Source: Eleusine coracana subsp. coracana
Taxonomy: Eukaryota > Streptophyta > Magnoliopsida > Poales > Poaceae
Length of the DNA stretch: 64,000 nucleotides
Assembly: GCA_032690845.1 (NCBI GenBank)
Contig: CM064425.1
Location: 36,358,240-36,422,239, forward strand
Reading direction: 5' to 3'
Shown: in pieces, positions 32,184 to 44,423 of the stretch
Numbering within the stretch: the first letter of the stretch is position 1
How the letters are laid out: each line of letters begins with the position of its first letter
Translations under genes and position numbers: made by a program
Notes under the pieces: generated by a model
Told to the model about the DNA's origin: nothing
The model's input: only the letters and a program-made list of their open reading frames with translations
The model's database searches: none

Positions 32184-33198
32184 ATAAGGTTCTGGGAGGA
32201 TTGCTTGTTAGGACACCAAAGTTTGATGGATAGATACTCGAATCTCTATAATATTGTTTCTAGGAAAAATGTAACGATTGAATCAGTATTTTCTACTAAC
32301 CTTTTAAATGTATCCTTTAGACGAGCGTTAACAGGAGCGAATTTTAACTCATGGATGCAAGTAGTAGTTCTGACTATGAATGTTAATTTGACAAACAAAC
32401 CAGATTGTTTTAAATGGGCTATTTATCAAAATGGATATTTCTCTGTAAAATCCATGTATCGAGCTCTAATATTGACATAGGCTTTGCCCTATAACTTGAA
32501 TATGTGGAAAATCAATGTTTCACTAAAAATTAAGATTTTTATGTGGTACCTTTATAAAGGAGTTACTTTAACTAAAGATAATCTTGCTAGACGTAATTGG
32601 CAAGGAAGCTTAAAATGTTGTTTTTGTAATCCAAGTAAGAGCATTGAACATCTTTTTTTTTATTGTCATCTAGCAAGGTTCATCTGGCGAACTCTACACA
32701 TTTCTTTTTTATAGCACCTCCTAATAATTTTCAGAATATGTTTACTGATTGGTTAGGAGGAACTAATTTTAATATGAAAAAATTGATCTGGTGTGGAGTA
32801 TGTGCATGGTGTTGGGCAATATGGTTGTGTCGTAACAATGTGGTTTTTGATAGAGCAAGCACACCATCTTTTAAGCAGATCATTTTTAGGAAAACCTATT
32901 GGGCTCGTCTTTGGTCCTTGCTACAGAAGGAGATGGATCGTTCTATTTTGAAGACGGCATGCAGATTGATTGAGACTGCTGCCATGGAGATCTTCGCAAA
33001 TAATGGGTGGCGGTTCTCGAATAGAATTGCATATTAGACTATCTAGATTCAGTTGAATTATTGTTCGTTATGGCACAAACTTTTATCTTTATGATTTCAT
33101 GGTCTCTCTTTGTGTGAGAGAATTTGTAATAATGGACGGCTTTATGTATCGATCGATGCAACGGCTAGAATTAATATATTTCCTTGTCTAAAAAAAAA
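32184..33198 (+). mobile_element. 5'-truncated LINE with 15-bp TSD and poly(A)
   Basis: Flanked by ACCCGACGGTCACAA (32169-32183) and ACCCGACAGTCACAA (33199-33213), 14 of 15 identical, with an A-run at the 3' end (33190-33199). It codes only the end of ORF2: KWAIYQNGYFSVKSMYRAL, a stop, then the zinc-binding CCFCNPSKSIEHLFFYC (about 32617-32667), then CRNNVVFDRASTP and a C-terminal tail. Homologous to the 3' end of the LINE at 18.7 kb (CRNDVVFD...). 5' truncation is the usual LINE outcome. Confidence 0.92.
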
Positions 33199-33213
33199 AC
33201 CCGACAGTCACAA

Positions 33214-33700
33214 TGGACAGGGAAGGGAGACCAAATCAGACCAGAGTGGGCTACATGTGGATTGGGAATGACAGACACTAGTATAAAAAGGGCCTTCTCC
33301 TTTCCGTTCCCACTCTCACAGACACCGCCACCCTACTCCTTCCCCAGCGCGGCGCGGGCGCGAGCGCCGCTGCCCTTCTCCGCTCCCTCCCCTATGTCAT
33401 TGCCAGATCCGCGTGGGAAGGGGGGGGGGGGGCTCTCCGTGGTGGCGGATCCCGCCGGGACGAGGCGGCACGGGGACGTCGGATGACGAGGAGCTCTCAG
33501 CGGTGGCAGATCCGGGGCATGGCGATGCGGGTCAGGGCACCGAATGCCCGGGGATGTCAGACGGCGCAGGACTCTCAGCGTCGGTGGATCCGGGGCAGGA
33601 CGATGCACGTCGGCGGTTTTGGCCAGCAGATCTAGCATGTCAGCAATGGTTGCGGCAAAGGGTTTCGGGCTGCTAGGGTTTCCTGAGGGTGGTGGGCCAG
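33214..33700 (+). promoter_or_regulatory. TATA promoter followed by GC-rich repeat-bearing leader
   Basis: A TATA box (GTATAAAAAGGG) near 33281 is followed by a CT-rich leader and a GC-rich block with three degenerate units around 33431, 33490 and 33567 (GGCTCTC or GAGCTCTC, then GGTGG(C/A)GATCC). Translated, two units give LSAVADPG and LSASVDPG. A 13-G run at 33420-33432 would change frame. It could be the 5' end of a host gene or an LTR; no downstream gene or paired LTR is seen. Confidence 0.35.
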
Positions 33701-34337
33701 ATTGGGTTCGACAGCCTTTTAGTTTTTTTTTTATTTTTGTGTTTTCTTCTTAGTGGCGGTTGAACCTGGCATCTCTTCCTTGCCCGTGGTGGTGTGGAAA
33801 ACCATGCCAACTGTACGTTCATTTTCACCGCCATTGTAGGGGTCTGTTGTACTGGTGAGATGTATTCAGATTGCTCTCGATGCAACGTTATCGGCAACGA
33901 GGTGTTGTACGTATGTGTTGCATGATTTCTGTTTTGCCATAGTGATAACGGTTCGAGGGAATGAGCTAATGACGATGGTGCTCTGCACTGGTACTCTTCG
34001 TAAATTATTACATTAGGTAGACAATTATAATTTTATCGTTGTAAATGAACAGTGGGATTAGATTTATACTTTCAAGTTTCAAGTAATATAGTCCATCCAA
34101 CGGGAGTCTAATGTTAACGAAAGAAAAAAATAAAACTTTGTCTCCAAAACGATTCACCACTAAAGGGCCAATATTACTATTGTATTACTTCATGATTTCA
34201 TCATTGAGAAGGATTTACGTTTTATAGGTTGGAATAGCAACAGCCTTATCTATTTAGGTTGCCAGAGGTACGTTTTACAATATTTGTTACATAATGTTGA
34301 AATATAAACAATCAGAAATAACTGGGTACACCCGTGA
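33701..34337. other. Unassigned
   Basis: No credible reading frame, terminal repeat or RNA gene seen. Confidence 0.35.
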
Positions 34338-34515
34338 GTAGCTAAACCCCCTCTAGTGGGGTAGCTACATCGCCTCTAGTGGTCGTGAGATTTTGATCCA
34401 ATGGCAGGTGGAACAGAGTGGGTAGCTACACTCCGTCTAGTGGAGTAGCTATACCCCTTCTAGTGGTCGTCAGATTTTGATCCGATGGCAGGCGAAACAG
34501 GGTGGGTAGCTACCC
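34338..34515 (+). repeat. 84-bp tandem repeat, two units plus a partial third
   Basis: GTAGCT starts units at 34338, 34422 and 34506, exactly 84 bases apart. Each unit holds TCTAGTGG twice, then GATTTTGATCC(A/G)ATGGCAGG and a GAAACAG-like end. About 90% identical by eye. Confidence 0.85.
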
Positions 34516-34986
34516 ACGGCTGTAAGAAATCCGCTTTCAATTATGACAACAGTACCATTTAGATATTCTGTTTCTTATTGGTAGTATTAAATTCTGATCA
34601 TGATGTAGCAACGACTGAATAGTTCTTTTCCAAAACACATTGCAATTAATGATCTGTTTTAGTCTTTGTATGAAAATGGCAACAATTCTATGTAACTGGA
34701 CTGGGGCCATATCTTCCAAACTAACTCAAGGAGCTGTGGGTGCCTTATAATCATTCGAATTAGAACTGTCGTAGTTTGGATACCATTAATAACTTAATAT
34801 ATATATCATGAAAAAACAAAGAGCGTGTTCCGGCAGCCGAGCTCTTCATTAGATATTATCCCCTTGGAAGTAGCCAATCATTGATCAAAGCATAATAATA
34901 TAATTGATTTAGCCTGATGTTCGATTGTTTTACGTTTTACCCCTTTGATCAATCAGCGATGTTTGCCGAATTTGTTGTAATAATTA
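34516..34986. other. Unassigned
   Basis: AT-rich, no gene or repeat recognised. Confidence 0.35.
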
Positions 34987-35129
34987 TTTTTTTCTCAAAT
35001 ACGCAGAAGAGCTGCGTATCATTATATTAAGAGAAGAAAACAGCCCCTTACAAGATAATCCCCTTGCTCCTGGCCGAGCTGCAAGAGGGTTTTACAAAAC
35101 AACAAAGAAGAAGAAACTTGGAAAAACCA

Positions 35130-37580
35130 CTAGGTGGTGAGACCTGACCCTGGAAGGACTACTATCCTATCAACCTTGACTAGAGACGCCATAGACTTTG
35201 CTCCTGCCAAGCACCATAAATGACGCTCAATGTCATAGAAGCGAAGTAGGGTTCTCATGTCCGGATTTGTCTCGTCCAAGACACACCCATTCCTGTGTTT
35301 CCATAACAGCCAAGCGACCAAAATTACTACCATGTTGAATCCTTTCCTCTTAGCCTTTGGAACCTTCTTAGTTGCCTTCCACCACCATTCTGCGAATGTA
35401 TGATCATTATTCCCAGGTACGGAAGATAGAAAACCAAGTGGTGCCAGGACCTTGAACCAAAACTCTCACGCAAAAACACACGACACCAGCAGATGTTGCA
35501 CCGTTTCATCGGCCTATTCGCAGAGAGGGCATTGTTGGGGAACGGGTAGGCTACGATAGCATATAATAATTTCTACCGTTCAACCAGGAAACCTTGCAAG
35601 AGAGGATCATGGATCGTTACCACTAGACGCGCAGGCGGAGCGGAAGCGAATGTTAGAGCAGCTCGATCCAACGTAGTCGCGCGTCGGTGTAGAGAAAGTA
35701 GTCGATCACGTCAATCGTCTCCTTCTAGTCTAGCTGTCGGCACCGCAGCAGCAGCAGCGCCTCCTCGCGGTATCCACACGTACGGGGTTGGAACACCGTG
35801 CGCGGCGTGCTAGCACCGGCAACACGGTTAGGGTTTTGTGGACGAGAAAGAGGAGCACGGCGGCTAGGGTTAAGGACTGGTGGAATCACCTGCGACTTAA
35901 GCCCCTCCTCCACTTAAATAGACCCTTCTAATGGGCCTCGACTAGTTGGCCCATTAGTGGACTAATTCCTCACGGATCAATATCCGTATGATCCTCACAT
36001 ACGGATCAAATCCGTATTGTCTCTTGGGCATATCTCCAACAGGCATCTGTCAGGGTGAGGAAGATTTCATTTAGCTAAATGATCTGCAGTCCAACATCTA
36101 TCCCTGACTGCCAACCCCAAGAAAACTTTGCATTTAGCCGGCGCCCAACTTTTCCAAATCCGCCGCAAGGTTCAAAGGTGGTAGCTCCTTGAAAGAATGC
36201 TCGCTATGCTGATTTTGAAGAGAAAGCCCCTGAGCTATCCATTATCCAAATAAAAGAGTCTTCCTCCTGTGATATAATAAAGTCTTGAATGATATCTCAT
36301 AGTTGGAAGTACTCAAAAAGACTCACCATTGACAATCCTCCCTGCACATCTTGTGGCCATTGTTGTGTTTGAAAAGCCTCAGCTACTGATCATTTCAAAT
36401 GCTTCTTAGGTACTGCTGCCACAACAGTTGGTGCAAGGTCTTCAATACGACATCTGAACAACCACCTATCTGTCCAAAAATAGGTGTTCGCTCCATTGCC
36501 CACATGAGATTCTAGGCCAATGTTGAAGAGTGCCACTGCATTGGAGCTCATTGGAATATCAAGACCTGACCACGACTTGTCCTTTTCTGTTCTAGCATAT
36601 CACAGCCATCTCATTTGTAAGGCCCAACTCATGTATTCCAGATTGAGCACGCCTAGACCACCAAGCTCGATAGGTCGTTGGACCTTGTCCCAAGCAACCA
36701 AACAGCTGCCTCCATTCATTTGTTTCCTTCCCTTCCATATAAAAGCGCGCCGGTATTTATCTACTGCCTTAATGAACCACTTGGGCACCTTGATAGCTAT
36801 TAATAAGTGGATTGGGATAGCTGACATGACGAAACAGACCCAAGTCAGACGCCCAGCCATGTTCATTAGCGTTGCTTGCCAAGATGGTAGCCGGTTACCA
36901 ATTTTCTCTATCCAAGCTAATAACTCTGCCTTTCTCAACTTGGTGTCCGAGATGGGGAGGCCAAGGTAAGTGCAAGGAAATTGTGCTAGTGTGCAGGGCA
37001 AAATAGAGGAGACATGATCAATTACCTGCTGTTCACACCTTATTGGAATCACACAACTTTTTTGCAAGTTTGTTCTCAACCCCGAGGCCATCCCAAACTG
37101 CTCTAGAATGGCCAAAGTCAGGTTTATATCTTCTTCCACTGGTTTGATAAAGAGAGCGACATCATCAGCATATAGCGATATATGCTGGTTGTAATGACGC
37201 CGATGGATCGGTTGGAGGAGATTCAGCTCAGCAGCTTTGCAAAAAAAAGGCTATTGAGCACATCCATCACCAAGATAAATAACATTGGGGAGAGAGGGTC
37301 TCCCTGCCGCAATCCCCGTTGATGTCTGATTTCATCCCCTGGTTGACCATTCACTAGAACCCGAGTAGAGGTTGAGTGAAGAAAATTAGAAATGAGAGCT
37401 CTCCAAGATGGTCCAAAACTGAGATGTGTTAGAACCTCCAAAAGAAACGACCAAGCTTCAAGAATAAAGTAGAAGCCTTATGGCGATGCAAGAGCTTGAT
37501 GGTTTGCTGTACTAAAATGAAGTTGTCATGAATACGCCGGCCTCTGATGAAAGCGCTCTGATTAAGTTCATGTGAAGGAT
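35130..37580 (-). pseudogene. LINE ORF2 fragment (RT and zinc-binding region)
   Basis: From the right: NQSAFIRGR; a break after LFLKL, where about 20 bases (including the expected Asp) are missing before SFLLEVLTHL-type sequence; GLRQGDPLSPMLFILVMDVL at about 37.3 kb; a damaged stretch where the YADD block should be; then GMASGLRTNLQKSCVIPI, FPCTYLGLPIS, GRLTWVCFVMSAIP and GGLGVLNLEYMSWALQMRWL (36600-37139). Past the solo LTR come CNICWCRVF and WLLWKHRNGCVL. Multiple shifts make it non-functional. Confidence 0.82.
35533..36041 (-). repeat. Solo LTR of the intact copia family
   Basis: 509 bp, TGTTGGGGAACGGG to CTCCAACA, nearly identical to both LTRs of the 10965-18150 element, and flanked by the 5-bp duplication GGCAT (35528-35532 and 36042-36046). 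Intact duplication with no internal region means recombination between the LTRs of one full insertion removed the centre. Confidence 0.95.
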
Positions 37581-37600
37581 GTGTGCATTTGTAGATGCCG

Positions 37601-37809
37601 GCTTAAGTTCCTTTTTCTAAATATTGTATAGCTTAATGTGTGGCTTTTCTCTGCCGACTAAATGACCCCATGGAGGGTCATGTCTTCCAGGCTCATGTCT
37701 CTAGTTCGTGGACGTTGGTGGTTTGAAAAGTTAAAGGAAAAAACAAACTGGGACGTAACAGTCCCCCAACATGAATAAACATGATATTCCGAGGCAGGTA
37801 AGAAGACAA
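37601..37809. other. Unassigned spacer
   Basis: About 200 bp between the LINE and the copia target; nothing recognised. Confidence 0.35.
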
Positions 37810-37814
37810 ACCAT

Positions 37815-38822
37815 TGTTGGATAAATTAGCATTTTTAGTTTTATATTAATCTAGAAATAAATTATAAGCATGATTAACAGATTGCATGATGAGCTAGACA
37901 AGTCTACGCAAGATCTAGACAGGTTTATAAAGCCAGACAAAAGCATAGCATCTACCATACTAGAAATATTCATCATAGATAAACAGATCACGAAAGCTAG
38001 TATGAAAGACATGGTTTGAGATAAGAGTATGTACGTTTCCTTCTGGACTGGGTAGAGAAGGCGGCGATGACGTTCAGCCCCGTCACGTTGTTGGCGACGG
38101 CGGGTGAGACCGACTCGACGACGAGGAAGACGAGCCGTGGCGACAAGCTTGACGAAGACGAGGAAGCGATCGAGCAGTCGCGCAGAGCGCTTTCCAAAAA
38201 CCTTATTCGCCCTCTCCCGGTGCAGGATCGTAGAGGACGACGGTTCAGGAGACCGCCTCTCCCGTTTGCCGGTGCACGGCAACGATCGAGATGGAGAAGT
38301 CTTGGCGGCGCAATAGTAGCGAGAGGCAAAACCCTAGGCGATTGCGTGATATGATTTGCGGCGATACCCGTACATATTTATAGGGAGGAACCGCTAGGGT
38401 TGGGCGTTCCGCAACCGAGTTAGTTACCATATTAATACATCAGTTTCCATAACCAAATATATGAAAAATATATAGAACACGCAGAAATAAAGTGCAAAAG
38501 GAAGTCGCGTCCCCGCAAGGCAAGGGACCAAATTTCGGCGGACCATTCACGCAGGTGATGCGCGGCCGTGCCCATCGCTCACGCCCGGCCCGGTCCGGCA
38601 TGGCGAGGCGAGGCGAGCGAGCGCACGCGTGTGTTCTTCCTTCTTCTCATCCACACACTTGCAAGAGATGCTAGAGCAACCAACCTTATAAGTTGGACTC
38701 CCTCCACCTCCACTAGCAATGTGGGACTAAACGTTTGCACTCCCACCACTCATGAATGGGCCTTTGAGATTTTTCAGGAATTATTGTGAATATTAATGGG
38801 CCAAGCCCATATATTTCGAGCA
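37815..38822 (-). repeat. 3' LTR of the decayed copia element
   Basis: 1008 bp; carries an ATATTTATAGGGA-type TATA region near 38375-38385 and a GC-rich tract. Confidence 0.9.
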
Positions 38823-39362
38823 ATCCCCCACCAGATCTCAAAGTCCCAGCTAGACTTTGCCTCACCCCACTGTTGTTTAATATACCAGTGTTTTCAGTGG
38901 AGACTGTTAAGTTGAACTTCCACCTAGAACAATAAGCTACACTCATTCACAACTTGAACAATGGACTATGCCTTGAATTGCAAGTTTTGTGCAAACAAGT
39001 TTTACTTACTGTCATAACTGATACTAGACCTCCAGTAGGCTTCTCCACGGGTGGAGCATATAGGTCATACTCCCTTGGTCTTTCATGAGCTTAATAGAGA
39101 TCACTCAAATCTCACAGATTGCGACCTTACAATAATCGGGCTCATATAGGTGTATTCATTCAAGAATATTCTGTAGGACAACATCTTCGCTATTTAAAGC
39201 CAACTGAATACATTAAGGCAACAACCAACATGCCATACGGATATCGAGAGTAATGCATTGCTTCTCGAGTGGGTTATAAAAGATTACTCTCATGCTAACC
39301 AATAGCTTGTTCTTCACAGGTCCTACTTCACGGGATCTCCGATCACATAGGTTGGGTTACTA

Positions 39363-42300
39363 CTATGGAATAGCACATATGGGTCTCATACCCATCTCCT
39401 TCGATGCACTGTCTATCACATTACGTGACAGCCCCATGGTGAATTGATCTGCCAGGTTCTCACCAGTTGAAACATATTCTACTGATATGACTTCGGAGTT
39501 TCTCATTTTCTTGATAGACTTCAAACGTCTCTTAATATGTCTTGATGACTTCATATTGTCCTTAGAATTGTTCACTTTGACTATCATAGTTTGATTGTCA
39601 CAATTCATGAGGATTGCCGACACAGGTTTCTTGACAATAGGCAAGTCCATCAAGAGCTCACGTAGCCAATCGGCCTCAACTGTAGCTGTATCTAGTGCAG
39701 TAAGCTATGCTTCCATGGTAGACCTCGTCAAAATGGTCTGTTTGCATGATCTCCATGAAACAGCAGCACCACCAAGAGTAAATGCATATCCACTCGTGGC
39801 ATACAGCTCATCAGCATTAGATATCCAATTGGAATCACTATAGCCTTCTAGTACTGCTAGATATCCAGAATAAGGAATTCCACAATCTATATTACCAACT
39901 AAATAGTGCATTACCCGCTCAAGCGCACGCCAATGATCATCTCCCGGGAAAGAAGTAAACCGGCTCAGTTTGCTCACAGCAAATGAGATGTCAAGCCTAG
40001 TAGCACTAGCTAAATACATAAGTGATCCAATAATCTGAGAATATCTTAATTGGTCTCTACCAATTCTCTTATTCTTTCGAAGGATCGAGCTGGGATCATA
40101 AAGTGTTGGAGAAGGCTAGCTATCCTCGTAACCAAAACGGTTCAAGAGCTTCTCAACATAATGAGATTGCGTAAGAGTAATCCCATTCTCTCCTTTGATT
40201 AGCTTGATGTTTAAGATAACATCAGCCTCACCCAGATCTTTCATATCCAAGCTTTGGCACAGAAAAGTCTTGACCTCATTGATCACGTCAAGATTTGTTC
40301 CAAAGATGAGTATGTCATCAACATACAAGCATAGTATAACTCCTTGACCCCCCCCCCCCCCCCCCCATGACGGTAGTACACACATTTATCAACCTCATTA
40401 ACTGAAAAGCCTGCTGATAGAAGTGTTGAATCAAATTTCTCATGCCACTGCTTAGGAGCTTGTTTCAGACCATACAAAGAGTTCAACAACTTACACACCT
40501 TGTCTTCTTGACCCTTTATAACAAATCCATCTGGCTGATCCATATAGATTTCCTCATCCAACTCTCCATTAAGGAAAGCTATCTTAACGTCCATCTGATG
40601 AATGATAAGACCATGTGAGGTAGCCAGAGCAAGTAATACACGAATAGTGGTCAATCTAGCAACAGGTGAATAAGTGTCAAAGAAGTCTTCGCCTTCTTTC
40701 TGAGTACAACCCTTAGCCACAAGCCGAGCGTTATACTTGTCAATAGTACCATCAGGCTTAAGCTTTTTCTTGAACACTCATTTACAACCCACAGGTTTGC
40801 AACCATATGGTCTATCGACAACTTCCCAAGTTCCATTAGAAAGAATAGAGTCCATCTCACTATGGACAGCTTCTTTCTAGTCATCTGTATCAGAAGATGC
40901 ATATACCTCTGAAATGGTTCTAGGAGTGTCATCCACAAGATAAACAGTGAAATCATCACCAAAAGACTTTGCAGTCCTTTGTCTCTTGCTCCTCCTAGGA
41001 GCTTCACTATCAATCTCCTCATGGATTGGTTCAAGTGTTTGTTCAGCATGATCAGAAAATGCACTAGGTTCAGGAGTTGTTTCAGCAATCACATCGGAAG
41101 ATAATCTAGACATGCTATGTTAATTTTTCATAGGAAATATGTTCCCAAAGAAAGTAACATCACGAGACTCCATTAATGAATTAACATGAACATCAGGCAC
41201 CTCGGATTTAACCAGTAAAAATCTATAGGCAATGCTATGATGAGCATATCCAAGAAAGATATAATCCACAGTTTTAGGTCTTAACTTACGCTTTTTGTTG
41301 CTTGGTACGTTAACTTTGGGCAAACAACCCCATGTGCACAAGTAGAGAGCGATGGCTTTCTACCAATCCATTCCTCATATGGCGTCCTCTCCTTATTCTT
41401 CATGGGAACTCTATTTAGGACATGACATGATGTCAATAAAGCCTCCCCCCACCATGCCTTAGATAATCCAGCCGTGTCTAACATGGAATTAACCAAATCA
41501 GTCAAGGTTCCATTCTTTCTTTCGGCAACCCCGTTTGATTGGGGCGAATAGGCAGGCGTCCTCTCATGTATCATACCATGTTCCGCACAGAATAAGTCAA
41601 ACTCATTTGAGAAATACTCCCCACCACGATTGGACCTAATTCTTTTGATCTTTTTCTCTAGTTGAGTTTCAACATCAGCCTTATAAATTTTAAAGCAGTT
41701 TAGAGCCTCATCTTTCGTATTTAGCAAATAAACATAGCAATATCTAGTCGCATCATCAATCAAAGTCATAAAATATCTTTTTTCATCTTCAGTCAATATA
41801 CCATTCATCTCACAAAGATCTGAATGTATAAGTTCTAGCGGTGCTAAGTGTCTCTCCTCTGCAGCCTTGTGAGGCTTTCGCGGTTGCTTAGATTGCACAT
41901 AACTTGGGCACTTAGAACCTTTGACAATGGAAAAATTCGAAATTAAATTCAAGCTAGAAAGTCGAGACATAGAACCAAAATTTAGATGACATAAACGTGA
42001 ATACCGAACACTAGCACCACTCTCACTAACACCATTACAAATATAGTTCACAAACTTATTGCAATAATCTGAAAGTGAAAAGCGGATCAAGCCTCCGCAC
42101 TCATAGCCTTTACCAATAAATTGTCCACTCTTAGACACGACAACTTTATTTGACTCAAGCACTACCTTAAAACCATCCCTACACAAAAGGAAGCCACTAA
42201 CGAGATTCTTCTTGATAGAAGGGACATGCTGTACATTCTTCAATTGGACAATCTTCCCCGAAGTGAACTTCAGCTCGACCGTGCCAACACCATGAACAGA

Positions 42301-43150
42301 AGCATGTGACCCATTCCCCATTAGGACGGAGGAATCCCGGGTGACCTGGTAAGAAGTAAATAAAGAAGCATCAGCACACACATGAACATTAGCACCAGTA
42401 TCAAGCCACCAACTAGTAGATTGAAATATAGAAAAACATATGGTAAATTACCATACCCACTATTTTCTCCAGCACTGGTCACCATGTTCGCAGTCTTCTG
42501 CTGTGGAGGCTTCCTTCCTTTGCGTTCTGGACACTTCTTTGCCTAATGCTCATTAGAACCGCAAACAAAAGCATGCTCCCTTCTCCTTGTTCTTCTTCTT
42601 GAAGGTAGTGGTCTGCTTAGGCTTATTGTTCTTGCCCTTGCCCTTACCACCACTGTCACGAGACTGCTGTGGATGATGCACCATATTGGCAATAGTGTGT
42701 CCCTCGTTAGCTTTAGAACGTCCATCCTTCTCATGAGCTTTCTCCTCAACATCAAGAGACACGATCAAATCTGAGACAGATATACTCGTTCTCTTGTGTT
42801 TAAGAGTAGTGGCAAAATCCCTCCAAGACGGAGGCAATTTGGCAATCATGCCCCCAGCCACAAGCTTCTCAGGTACGACGATCTTAAGCAGTTCGAGTTC
42901 CTTCACAATGCACTGTATCTCATGAGCCTGCGCGACGACAGATTTACCATCTACCATCTTATAATCATGGTACTGCTCAATGACATACAGTTCAGTGCCA
43001 GCATCAGAACCATCATAGTCAACAATCAGAGCGTCCCACAATTCCTTTGCGACTGTATGATGGATATAAACGTCCTGAAGACGGTCTATCAAAGCTCCAA
43101 TAACAGCGCCCAAGAATATTGTGTTGGTTTCACTGTAGGCCTTTTCCTGA
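39363..43150 (-). pseudogene. copia gag-pol, multiply frameshifted
   Basis: In order from the right: gag (about 43113-42553) with LKHKRTSISVSDLIVSLDVE and a Lys/Gly-rich tail; the zinc knuckle and protease Asp are damaged or missing; SVLMGNGSHASVHGVGTVEL; integrase (about 42000-41400) with CHLNFGSM, DLCEMNG, DDATRYCYVY and SNGVAERKNGTL; RT (40777-40116) with KKLKPDGTIDKYNARLVAKG, QMDVKIAFLNGELDEEIYM, YGLKQAPKQWHE and CLYVDDILIFG; and RNase H (40019-39363) with GYSDSNWISN and CDNQTM. A 19-C run (40348-40366) shifts frame just before the YVDD motif, and stops fall elsewhere. Closely related to the pol at 49740-52613. Confidence 0.9.
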
Positions 43151-43160
43151 TCTGCAGTGA

Positions 43161-44155
43161 GATCGCTTCCTCATCTTCGTCAAGCTCGTCGCCACGGCTC
43201 GTCTTCCTCGTCGTCGAGTCGGTCTCACCCGCCGTCGCCAACAACGTGACGGTGCTGAACGTCGTCGCCGCCTTCTCTACCCAATCCAGAAGGAAACGTA
43301 CGTACTCTTATCTCAAACCATGTCTTTCATACTAGCTTTCGTGATCTGTTTATTTATGATGGATGTTGCTAGTATGGTAGATGCTATGCTTTTGTCTGGC
43401 TTTATAGACCTGTCTAGGTCTTGCGTAGACTTATCTAGTTCATCATGCAATCTGTTAATCATGCTTATGATTTATTTCTGGATTAATATAAAACTAAAAG
43501 TGCTAATTTATCTAACAATCCAAAAAATACGCAGAGCGCTTCCCAAAAACCTTATTCGCCCTCTCCCGGTGCAGGATCGTAGAGGACGATGGTTCCGAAG
43601 ACCTGCTCTCCCGTTTGCCGGTGCACGCCAACGATCGGGATGGAGAAGTCTTGGCAGCGCAACAGTAGCGAGAGGCAAAACCCTAGGCGATTGCGTGATA
43701 TGATTTGCGGCGATACCCATACGTATTTATAGGGATGGACCGCTAGGGTTGGACGTCTAGCAACCGAGTCGGTTACCATATTAATATGTCGGTTTCTATA
43801 ACCAAATATATGAAAATATATGGAACACACAGCAAAAAGAAGCCGCGGCCCCGCAAGGCAAGGGACCGAATTTCAGCGGACCATTCACACAGGTGATGCG
43901 CGGCCGCGCCCATCGCTCACACCCCGCCCCGCCCGGCCCGACGAGGCGAGTGAGCGCGCGCGTGTGTTCTTCCTTCTTCTTATCCACACACTTGTAAAAG
44001 ATGCTAGAGCAACCAACCTTATAAGTTGGACTCCCTCCACCTCCACTAGCAATGTGGGACTAAATCTTCGCACCCCCACCACTCATGAATGGGGCTTTGA
44101 GATTTTTCAGGAATTATTGTGAATATTAATATACCAAGCCCATATAATTCCAGCA
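43161..44155 (-). repeat. 5' LTR of the decayed copia element, inner third inverted
   Basis: 43530-44155 matches 38180-38822 directly. 43161-43517 (357 bases) matches the left LTR's 37815-38171 only as its reverse complement, ending at AACA, the exact LTR terminus. A 12-base spacer ATCCAAAAAATA joins the parts. Confidence 0.88.
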
Positions 44156-44160
44156 ACCAT

Positions 44161-44423
44161 GTTGGTTTCTCTGACGCTTTTTACTCACTCGCACATTGTT
44201 GGTACACATAAGATAGAACTCACATAACTGCAAAATACATGTAACATGCAACATACAACGTGTATGTGTATCTGTCCAAGCAAAACGTGATGCAAGCACG
44301 CGCACCATACACATGCATGGGGACTTGACAACAAGATCACTTAATACACAGTAATGCTAATTGCAGAAATACACACATTGATGCATCCGCTCAGGCAAGC
44401 TGCGCTGCTTATGGCACCAGAAC
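44161..44423. other. 3' flank of cysteine-rich copy 2, no gene
   Basis: A CATGTAACATGCAACATACAACGTGTATGTG-type stretch near 44240-44270 may correspond to the transcript 3' end of copy 2. Confidence 0.3.

Larger units (their letters stand above)
34987..37600 (-). mobile_element. 5'-truncated LINE, split by a solo LTR
   Basis: Minus-strand 3' half of an L1. A T-run at 34987-34993 is the complement of its poly(A). Coding runs from about 37575 (NQSAFIRGRRIHDNFILVQQ) to about 35130 (WLLWKHRNGCVLDE), interrupted at 35533-36041 by a solo LTR with its own duplication. No target duplication for the LINE itself was found, so both ends are approximate. Confidence 0.8.
37815..44155 (-). mobile_element. 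Decayed Ty1-copia element with TSD ACCAT
   Basis: Left LTR 37815-38822 (TGTTGGATAA to TTCGAGCA) and right LTR about 43161-44155 (ending TTCCAGCA) flank a minus-strand gag-pol. The duplication ACCAT lies at 37810-37814 and 44156-44160. A polypurine tract (minus strand GGTGGGGGAT, 38823-38832) adjoins the left LTR, confirming orientation. The 5' side is damaged: the primer site and gag 5' end are lost and the inner part of the right LTR is inverted. Dead but well delimited. Confidence 0.92.

Noticed and set aside
34338..34515. CRISPR-like array
   Set aside because: Two adjoining 84-bp units without spacers in a plant nuclear context; a simple tandem repeat.
37996..38282. ORFs in the LTRs at 37.8-38.4 kb and 43.2-43.7 kb as genes
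   Set aside because: They are repeated LTR sequence, and their similarity is explained by the LTR pair and the inversion.
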